From Treponema sp. (lineage in GTDB: Bacteria > Spirochaetota > Spirochaetia > Treponematales > Breznakiellaceae): 7,757 bases of DNA. The notes under the pieces were generated by a model. The model had not been told where the DNA came from. It did no database searches and saw nothing but the letters and a program-made list of their open reading frames with translations. Made by a program: the position numbers and the translations under genes. The stretch lies in assembly GCA_031275515.1 (NCBI GenBank), contig JAISOQ010000135.1, forward strand, positions 1 through 7,757. Direction: 5' to 3'. Positions 1 through 5,224 of the stretch are shown here, in pieces (the first letter of the stretch is position 1; the number at the start of each line of letters is the position of its first letter).

Positions 1-1
1 A

Positions 2-274
2 GGCAGCAATACCTTCCAAAACTGTACCGCTCTGGAAACCCTCTCCCTCCCGGCCTCTCCTCCCGGCCTGGGTTCCTCCGTGTTTCAAGACACCGGAAAC
101 GGGGCCGGGGCCGGCGCCAGACTGACTATTCTGGTACCCACGGACAAGGTAGAAGATTATGAAAACGGCTGGGGCGTTTCGCGGTACATGGACGCTAATG
201 TTCCTAATGCCCAATACGGCAGCAGCCGCAAGCTGATTATCATCACCGATGGAAGTGATGATTCGCCTTTTTGA
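2..274 (+). CDS. Leucine-rich-repeat (BspA-type, LRR_5) surface protein, 3' end only
   Basis: The frame is open from base 2, so this is the last 90 codons of a longer gene that begins outside the window. A GTG at 80 lies inside the repeat region and is not a credible start. The visible protein opens with a leucine-rich-repeat unit of the BspA/TpLRR kind (NTFQNCTALETLSLP), followed by the 'PPGLGSSVF' turn usual in these repeats. It closes with the family's common C-terminal cap (RLTILVPTDKVEDYENGWGV, then polar residues), where a strand of the form 'I-x-VP' is followed by a 'Y-x-x-x-x-GW' segment. Such proteins are typically exported and bind host or matrix ligands; that role is family knowledge and not shown here. 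No promoter or signal peptide is visible because the 5' end is missing. The next gene on this strand is about 370 bases away, so the two are probably separate transcripts. Confidence 0.75.
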   Translation, partial: GSNTFQNCTALETLSLPASPPGLGSSVFQDTGNGAGAGARLTILVPTDKVEDYENGWGVSRYMDANVPNAQYGSSRKLIIITDGSDDSPF

Positions 275-287
275 GGCCTGACCCTTT

Positions 288-388
288 AGGAACTGTTCAA
301 GAATAAAATGCGCTGCATTTTATTCTAATTGCTTACGCAATAACGAAATAACTTGCCCAAAAGGTCAAGTTATTTCTGAACAGTTCCT
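288..388. repeat. Nested-hairpin (cloverleaf-like) inverted-repeat element
   Basis: Perfect 12-bp terminal arms (AGGAACTGTTCA at 288-299, TGAACAGTTCCT at 377-388) enclose three consecutive perfect hairpins. These are 300-311 with 315-326 (12 bp, loop GCT), 328-332 with 337-341 (5 bp, loop TTAC) and 345-355 with 366-376 (11 bp). Folded, this gives a four-way junction with about 40 base pairs in 101 nt. It is AT-richer than the flanking genes and codes for nothing recognisable. The near-identical strings CCTTTAGGA (283-291) and CCTTAGGA (386-393) lie at the two ends. It could be a miniature mobile element or dispersed repeat with folding ends, a cruciform site, or a structured 3' UTR or terminator of the upstream gene. 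The structure is seen directly; the role is unknown. Confidence 0.8.
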
Positions 389-400
389 TAGGAGTAACAG

Positions 401-459
401 GTCCACGGATTAAACGGATTAACGCGGATTATTATACGCCGCCCGTTTAATCTGTGGAC
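401..459. repeat. Inverted repeat with CGGATTA direct repeats
   Basis: The left arm (401-417, GTCCACGGATTAAACGG) is the reverse complement of the right arm (443-459) with one mismatch, and that mismatch would be a G-U pair in RNA. The heptamer CGGATTA occurs at 406, 415 and 425, with spacings of 9 and 10 bases. A short inner pairing (GCGG 424-427 with CCGC 439-442) extends the fold. It resembles the 'ATTAA-CGG-ATTAACGCGG' type of dispersed intergenic repeat that I recall from many unrelated bacterial genomes; this is memory, not a search. No T-tract follows on the plus strand, so it is not an obvious terminator. Confidence 0.6.
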
Positions 460-600
460 TAAATTTTATTAGTCTTGCCGGGCAGAACATCATGCAGGGA
501 TTCATCGTTGAAAGCTGCCGCCGGTTATTCCGCGGGGAGCCTCTTTTATGCTCTCGCCGTTATTCTCCGGCGGAAAAAGCAAATGGGTTTGCAGGGCCTA
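460..600. other. Intergenic stretch with no recognisable gene
   Basis: This joins the CGGATTA repeat to the phoH promoter. Two frames stay open through it, from a TTG at 475 and from an ATG at 492, but their translations show no recognisable family, and the first simply runs into phoH. A 7-bp complementary pair (CCGCCGG at 518-524, CCGGCGG at 567-573) could form a weak hairpin. I see no convincing function. Confidence 0.4.
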
Positions 601-628
601 TTGACTACTCTTACAGGACAGTTATACA
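601..628 (+). promoter_or_regulatory. Candidate sigma-70-type promoter of the phoH operon
   Basis: A -35 box TTGACT (601-606) and a -10 box TATACA (623-628) are separated by 16 bases. Transcription would start near 635, leaving a leader of about 14 nt that begins almost at the Shine-Dalgarno AGAGG (639-643). The fit supports translation starting at the TTG at 649 and not further upstream. The -10 box is imperfect (4 of 6 matches to TATAAT), so this is a prediction. Confidence 0.5.
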
Positions 629-638
629 CTTTCTTTTT

Positions 639-651
639 AGAGGTATATTTG
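639..651 (+). promoter_or_regulatory. Ribosome binding site and TTG start of phoH
   Basis: AGAGG at 639-643 sits five bases before a TTG (649-651). In frame, this TTG places the first conserved PhoH residues (EESITIVLDN) directly at the N terminus, as in known family members. The alternative ATG at 583 has no good Shine-Dalgarno and would add 22 residues without family similarity. Confidence 0.6.
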
Positions 652-1638
652 GAGGAAAGCATTACCATCGTACTGGATAACCGGGAAGTGTTGTCCGGGG
701 TGTGCGGCGCCAATGACGGGAACCTCAAGGTTCTGGAAGGTTCTCTGGGAGGGCGCATTAATACCCGGGGAAACGAAATCCGGTTTGAAGGGCTTGATGC
801 CGGCGGCGTCAAACGGTTCAAAACGATGATCGACAGTCTTATAGCCGCGGTAGAGGACGGTGAAAGCCCTTCGCCTGAATATGTTAAGGCTTTGGCCGGA
901 ATCCGGGAATCTAACGGAGACGAAGATGCCGGAAAAGCCCTTGAGGGAAAGCCTCAGACAGATACGATGCGGGCCGCCCTTATTCACATTCCCCACGGGT
1001 TCAACCGTATCTTTCCCCGGAGCCGCAACCAGGCCCTGTACATTCTGGGCATGAGGGCCAGGGACATCTGCTTCTGCATAGGGCCTGCGGGTACCGGGAA
1101 AACCTACCTGGCTATCGCGGAAGCCCTGAGCCTGGTCCTTGCCAAAAAAGCCCGCAAACTGGTCCTGACCCGTCCGGTGGTGGAAGCCGGCGAAAGCCTG
1201 GGGTTCCTGCCCGGAGACCTTACCCAAAAGATAAATCCCTATCTTAGACCCCTCTATGACGCTATGGAAGCTCTTGTTCCCTTTGAACTCATACGCCGTA
1301 TGGAAGAGGACCATGTTATAGAGATCGCGCCTTTGGCCTATATGCGGGGGAGGAGCCTTAACAACTGCGTCATCCTTCTGGACGAGGCCCAGAATACCAC
1401 GAAAGAACAGATGAAGATGTTCCTGACCAGGATAGGCGAAGGAGCCAGGGCGGTCATCACCGGGGACGCTACCCAGATCGATCTTCCCAAGCGGGTTGAT
1501 TCCGGGCTTTTGCACGCCGTATCCATCCTTTCCGGTGTGGAAGGGATTCATTTCGCCTACCTTAATACCGCAGACGTGATCCGCAATCCCCTTATCAAGA
1601 AAATCATACAGGCGTATGATGATAACGAAAGAGCATGA
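649..1638 (+). CDS. phoH: PhoH-family P-loop ATPase (PhoH/YbeZ)
   Basis: A cytoplasmic nucleotide-binding protein of 329 residues, normal for the YbeZ/PhoH family. An N-terminal KH-like RNA-binding part (about 3-65) is followed by a variable linker and the PhoH ATPase domain (about 110-325). Walker A is GPAGTGKT (145-152), the family signature TRPVVEAGESLGFLPGD begins at 174, Walker B ends in LLDEAQN (D245, E246), and the QMKMFLTRIG and ITGDATQIDLP segments are intact. Family members are RNA-associated ATPases thought to act with YbeY in rRNA maturation; the ybeY gene two places downstream fits. I chose the TTG at 649 because of AGAGG five bases upstream, a promoter ending at 628, and family alignment. 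An open frame back to 475 gives an N terminus without similarity. It is the first gene of a five-gene operon, and its stop overlaps or closely precedes the next start. Confidence 0.9.
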   Translation: MEESITIVLDNREVLSGVCGANDGNLKVLEGSLGGRINTRGNEIRFEGLDAGGVKRFKTMIDSLIAAVEDGESPSPEYVKALAGIRESNGDEDAGKALEGKPQTDTMRAALIHIPHGFNRIFPRSRNQALYILGMRARDICFCIGPAGTGKTYLAIAEALSLVLAKKARKLVLTRPVVEAGESLGFLPGDLTQKINPYLRPLYDAMEALVPFELIRRMEEDHVIEIAPLAYMRGRSLNNCVILLDEAQNTTKEQMKMFLTRIGEGARAVITGDATQIDLPKRVDSGLLHAVSILSGVEGIHFAYLNTADVIRNPLIKKIIQAYDDNERA

Positions 1639-3943
1639 TAACGAAAAGATTATGAAAAAAAATGACAACGATTTTGGCGGCAGGTTTCTGAATTCCTTAA
1701 AGCCGTCAAAACTCCGGACCGGACCGCTGCTGGCGTCCATAGGAGCCTTCTTGTTTTGTCTGACGGTGACCAGCCTCAGCCGGGGTTATAATCATTTTGG
1801 GGCGGAAGACATTCAGGAATTTGAAGTGGGCCGGGTGGCCGACCGGGATATTACGGCGGAACAGTCCGTCTCGTATGTTGACGAGGAAGCCACCGGCCAC
1901 AGCAGGGCGTCCAGGGAAAAGCAGGTTCCCGCAGTCTTTATCTATTCACTCCAAACGAACGAAAAAATCATAGAAGAGTATAACCGGTTTGCCGCGGTTT
2001 CCTCTTCTTTTTTTGCCGAACCGGCCAGGGGGCAGGGATCTTTCAACTACTTCCGTTCCGCTCTGGAGTCCCAATTTCCCGGTTCTTTTTCCCTGAGCGT
2101 TTTGGAGGCCCTGTACAACGCCCCGGACCGGGAACAGATGGGGGAATACGGCAGCGCCGTTCTGGGGCAGCTTCTGGAAGCCGGCATCTTCGCCCTCCCG
2201 CCGGGACTGGAAGCCTACAACCCGGAGGTGGCGGAACTCCTCCACAATTACGGCCCCAGGACGGAACGGGAGCAGGTGCGCTATGACCGGATAACCACGA
2301 TGGATAAGGCGGGGGATGCCATAACGCGCCTTGCGGAGGAGAACGAGTTCCCCTTCTCTTTTACCTCTATCGCCGTGTCCCTGCTTATGCCCTTTCTCGC
2401 GGAGAACGTCTTTTTTTCCCCGGAGGATACAGAGCAGCGTATTGCCGAAGCCCGCTCAAAAGTGGAACCGGTGGTAAAGCACATAGAGCGGGGCAAGAAG
2501 GTCATACGGAAGGGGTTTATCATTACGGATGAAGACATGGCCCGGCTTAAAGCCTTGAGTCTTACCGCCCGCAGCCAGGACCCCCAGTCGTTCATAGGCC
2601 GGATCCTGGTGTTTCTTCTGCTCTATGCCCTTTTTGGTTTCCTGGCGGGACAGCGTTTCCTGAACCAGCAGCTTGCAGCCCGGGAGGTTTACCTTCTCTG
2701 CATCCTGGCTGCGGCGTATATTGCCGGTTCCGTTTTTATCCGGAACTTTTCTTTTATCGGGGATTTTCCCGCGGCTCTTTGCCTGCCCACCGCCCTGGTG
2801 GTGATGCTCCCGTATATTCTGATCAACTCCCGGATTGCGGTAATCATGGCTCTGGTTCTGCCTCTGGCAAGTTTCCTCGCCGGCGCTTTCGATACCCAGT
2901 CCTATATTTTCGCCCTTACCTCCGGGATAGCGGCGGTCCATACCCTGCGGGGGGCCGAGCGGCGTATAGACCTGGTTAAGGCGGGCCTCGTCATAGGGGC
3001 GGCTAATTGTATCGCCATCCTGGCCGTCCTCCTCTCCCTCCGCAGCCCTTTGGAAAACTACCCCGGTTTCCTGTTCTGGGCCGCGTTTAACGGCGTGGTT
3101 TCGGGGATACTGCTTCTGGGTTTCCTCCCCTGGCTGGAGTACGCGCTGAATGCGGTAACCACCTTTAGACTCATAGAACTCGCGGACCTCAATTCCCCTA
3201 TTTTGAAGCGTCTTTTCAGCGCCGCGCCGGGGACCTACAGCCATTCCCTCATGGTGGCAACCCTGGCGGAAGCCGCCTGCCAGGAAATAGGGGCTAACCC
3301 CCTGCTGGCCCGGGTGGGAGCCTATTACCACGATATAGGAAAGATAGATAATCCCGACTATTTTGTGGAGAACCAGACCGCCTATAACAAACACGACAAC
3401 ATAGCCCCCCGGCTTTCGGCAACGGTGATCCGCAGCCATGTAAAACTGGGAGTGGAAAAGGCCCGGCACCTCAGCCTTCCCCAAAAGGTGATAGATATTA
3501 TCGCCGAACACCACGGCAATTCGGTGATAAGCTGGTTCTACCACGAGGCCCTGAAACGGGAAAACCTGGTGAACCAGGAGGATTTTTCCTATCCCGGAAC
3601 GCCTCCCCGTTCACGGGAATCCGCAGTGGTCATGCTGGCGGATGTCACCGAGGCGGCAGTGCGGACCCTCGAAAAGCCTTCGGTAACCCGGCTTGAAAAG
3701 TACATCCAGGAACTCATCATGGGGAAATTTGAACACGGACAGCTTTCCGAATCCGAGCTGACCTTTCGGGAACTGGAAACTATCAAGAAAGCCTTTGTCC
3801 GGGTCCTGGCCGGCCATTACCACGCCCGCATCGAATATCCGAAAATCAACAAAGAGAAAGATGCAAAAGATGCCAGGGAAACGCCGGAGCCTAAGCAGGA
3901 GCAGGTCTCTCACAAGAACGGGGGCCCTCATGAACCGCGTTGA
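1616..3943 (+). CDS. pgpH: PgpH-type 7TM-HD receptor, predicted cyclic-di-AMP phosphodiesterase
   Basis: An integral membrane protein of up to 775 residues. In order it has a cytoplasmic N terminus, TM1 (about 37-55), a large extracytoplasmic domain (about 60-320, 7TMR-HDED type), a multi-span hydrophobic region (about 326-515) and a cytoplasmic HD domain (about 535-730). Likely metal ligands are H543 (in GTYSHSLM), H572-D573 (YYHDIGK), H608 (IRSHVKLG), H632/H633 (AEHHGN) and D676 (MLADVTEAA); the conserved tail FRELETIKKAFVRVL is also present. Listeria PgpH cleaves cyclic-di-AMP to pApA, and all catalytic motifs are kept here, so that activity is inferred. No diadenylate cyclase gene is in the window. 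The start is uncertain: ATGs at 1616 and 1619 overlap the phoH end, whereas the ATG at 1652 leaves a 13-base gap and begins MKKNDNDF. A 16-bp near-duplication at 1619-1650 blurs the choice. The C-terminal 30 residues are charged and low complexity. Confidence 0.9.
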   Translation: MMITKEHDNEKIMKKNDNDFGGRFLNSLKPSKLRTGPLLASIGAFLFCLTVTSLSRGYNHFGAEDIQEFEVGRVADRDITAEQSVSYVDEEATGHSRASREKQVPAVFIYSLQTNEKIIEEYNRFAAVSSSFFAEPARGQGSFNYFRSALESQFPGSFSLSVLEALYNAPDREQMGEYGSAVLGQLLEAGIFALPPGLEAYNPEVAELLHNYGPRTEREQVRYDRITTMDKAGDAITRLAEENEFPFSFTSIAVSLLMPFLAENVFFSPEDTEQRIAEARSKVEPVVKHIERGKKVIRKGFIITDEDMARLKALSLTARSQDPQSFIGRILVFLLLYALFGFLAGQRFLNQQLAAREVYLLCILAAAYIAGSVFIRNFSFIGDFPAALCLPTALVVMLPYILINSRIAVIMALVLPLASFLAGAFDTQSYIFALTSGIAAVHTLRGAERRIDLVKAGLVIGAANCIAILAVLLSLRSPLENYPGFLFWAAFNGVVSGILLLGFLPWLEYALNAVTTFRLIELADLNSPILKRLFSAAPGTYSHSLMVATLAEAACQEIGANPLLARVGAYYHDIGKIDNPDYFVENQTAYNKHDNIAPRLSATVIRSHVKLGVEKARHLSLPQKVIDIIAEHHGNSVISWFYHEALKRENLVNQEDFSYPGTPPRSRESAVVMLADVTEAAVRTLEKPSVTRLEKYIQELIMGKFEHGQLSESELTFRELETIKKAFVRVLAGHYHARIEYPKINKEKDAKDARETPEPKQEQVSHKNGGPHEPR
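1619..1650. repeat. 16-bp tandem near-duplication at the phoH/pgpH junction
   Basis: ATGATAACGAAA occurs at 1619-1630 and again at 1635-1646, a 16-base period. It covers the end of phoH and the candidate starts of pgpH. Because 16 is not a multiple of three, removing one copy would drop the phoH stop at 1636-1638 and bring phoH into frame with pgpH at the ATG at 1652. Confidence 0.7.
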
Positions 3944-4448
3944 CGTACATGCCGAAGAGGTTCCCCTTCCCGGCTGGGCAGGCGCTCTTTCAGGCTTTGC
4001 CCTCACTGTCCTGGACTCCCTGGGTAAAACAAACTGGGACCTCTCCATTCTTCTCTGCAATGACGCCTATATACAGGCCCTTAATTCCCAATACCGGGCT
4101 TTGGACGAACCTACGGATGTGTTGTCCTTCTCCCTGGGGGAAACCGTTCCGGATGCCGGGGGCCTTGCGCGGTATCTGCCCGGGGACATTGTTATCTCCC
4201 TGGAAACCCTGGAAGAAAATGCGCGGTATTTTCATGTAAACAAAGATGAGGAGTTGCGCCGTCTCGTAATACATGGCATTCTTCATTTAGATGGAATGGA
4301 TCATGAAGACAATGAACCATTCCGGCCCATGTTGCAGCTTCAGGAAGAACTATTGGAAAAACTGTCCGGGAAACCGGTGATTCAGGAGGGCGCGGTGACT
4401 CAAAGGGGACCGCTTGTTACAGGAGGAACGGAGCTGAAACTATCATGA
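3930..4448 (+). CDS. ybeY: Endoribonuclease YbeY (rRNA maturation factor)
   Basis: A 172-residue zinc-dependent RNase of the UPF0054 family, acting in 16S rRNA 3'-end maturation and 70S ribosome quality control. The metal-binding signature HGILHLDGMDH is complete (H115, H119, H125). Other hallmarks are R56 with EPTDVLSFS (60-68) and GDIVIS (85-90). The start is the ATG at 3930, which overlaps the pgpH stop by 14 bases and follows a G-rich stretch at 3920-3924. The frame is open back to 3795, but that part encodes nothing YbeY-like and lies wholly inside pgpH. After the usual family end (EELLEKLSG) there are about 25 extra polar residues of unknown use. It partners functionally with PhoH in other bacteria, and here both are in one operon. 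Its stop overlaps the next start in an ATGA tetranucleotide. Confidence 0.92.
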   Translation: MNRVDVHAEEVPLPGWAGALSGFALTVLDSLGKTNWDLSILLCNDAYIQALNSQYRALDEPTDVLSFSLGETVPDAGGLARYLPGDIVISLETLEENARYFHVNKDEELRRLVIHGILHLDGMDHEDNEPFRPMLQLQEELLEKLSGKPVIQEGAVTQRGPLVTGGTELKLS

Positions 4449-5224
4449 GTGCAGGAGGCTTTGTTAAATCTTTCTTTAAAAAAGGTGAGATGAATAAAAA
4501 GACCTATGATTCTCTGGAAACGGATCAGCAGGAAATGATCCGGGGGGTGGTGGAGCTGTCGGAAACCACGGTCAAGGAGGTCATGGTCCCCCGGATAGAC
4601 ACGGTGTTCCTGTCTGTGGATACTCCCAGGGATGAACTTTTGGCGGCCATCTGCGAAAGCGGACATTCCCGTTTTCCGGTATACGAGGAGACTATAGACA
4701 ACGTTATCGGCATCCTCTATGTAAAGGATGTGCTTCAAATCCTGGTTAAGAACGGCGAATTCGATATCCGCAAACTTCTGCGGAAACCCTTTTTCGTCCC
4801 TCTTTCCAAACATATCGACGGGCTTCTGAGGGAACTCAGGCGGCGGCGGGTCCATATCGCGGTGGTGGTGGACGAGTACGGCGGGGTGTCGGGTATAGTC
4901 TGCATGGAGGATATTATCGAAGAGATCATCGGGGACATACAGGATGAATTTGACAACGAGCAGGACGATATTGTGAAGCTGGGGGAAGATTCCTACCTCT
5001 GCGACGCCAGGGTAAACCTGGAGGATCTGGGGGAGGAAATCGGGGTGGAGTTCCCGGTTGAAGATTTCGATACTCTGGGCGGTTTTGTCTTCGACCTTTT
5101 TGGGAAGATTCCGGTTAAATACGAAAAAGCCGGGTATGCCGGCCATGATTTTATCGTTCAGGACATGGAAGGGCATAAGATCAACACGGTCAAGATCGTG
5201 TTAAGGCGGGCTTCCGGCTCATGA
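4445..5224 (+). CDS. CBS-domain CorC/TlyC-family protein (CorC_HlyC domain, soluble form)
   Basis: A 259-residue protein with two CBS domains (about 46-105 and 112-168) and a C-terminal transporter-associated CorC_HlyC domain (about 178-254). Typical segments are VKEVMVPRIDTVFL (43-56), SRFPVYEETIDNVIGILYVK (75-94), VVVDEYGGVSGIVCMEDIIE (140-159) and LGGFVFDLFGKIP (211-223). It lacks the membrane DUF21/CNNM domain found in larger relatives, so it should be cytoplasmic. Relatives are called CorC (magnesium/cobalt efflux) or TlyC (haemolysin); I recall the Treponema pallidum homologue being annotated tlyC. Neither haemolysis nor transport is established from sequence, and adenosine-nucleotide binding by the CBS pair is the safer inference. 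The start ATG at 4445 overlaps the ybeY stop (ATGA). AGGAGG at 4421-4426 is 18 bases upstream, further than ideal, so coupled re-initiation is likely. Its own stop overlaps the next gene by ATGA. Confidence 0.9.
   Translation: MSAGGFVKSFFKKGEMNKKTYDSLETDQQEMIRGVVELSETTVKEVMVPRIDTVFLSVDTPRDELLAAICESGHSRFPVYEETIDNVIGILYVKDVLQILVKNGEFDIRKLLRKPFFVPLSKHIDGLLRELRRRRVHIAVVVDEYGGVSGIVCMEDIIEEIIGDIQDEFDNEQDDIVKLGEDSYLCDARVNLEDLGEEIGVEFPVEDFDTLGGFVFDLFGKIPVKYEKAGYAGHDFIVQDMEGHKINTVKIVLRRASGS

Noticed and set aside
288..388. tRNA gene suggested by the cloverleaf-like fold
   Set aside because: The outer stem is 12 bp, no seven-base anticodon loop or conserved T-arm sequence is present, and at 101 nt with these stem lengths it fits no tRNA type.
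406..431. CRISPR array suggested by the three CGGATTA repeats
   Set aside because: The repeats are seven bases with 2-3 base gaps, far too short for repeats and spacers, and no cas genes are present.
475..648. N-terminal extension of phoH from a TTG at 475 or an ATG at 583
   Set aside because: The extra residues show no PhoH similarity, the candidate promoter lies inside the extension, and the only good Shine-Dalgarno precedes 649.
637..1740. Long minus-strand open frame of 367 codons opposite phoH
   Set aside because: It lies antisense to a clear PhoH gene, its translation has no recognisable family, and it arises from the GC-rich third positions of the plus-strand codons. The same holds for the long minus-strand frames opposite pgpH (2456-3544), corC (4400-5176) and the TPR gene (5971-7242).
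3795..3929. N-terminal extension of ybeY from 3795
   Set aside because: It is fully inside pgpH, gives a basic peptide without YbeY similarity, and the ATG at 3930 matches the normal family start.
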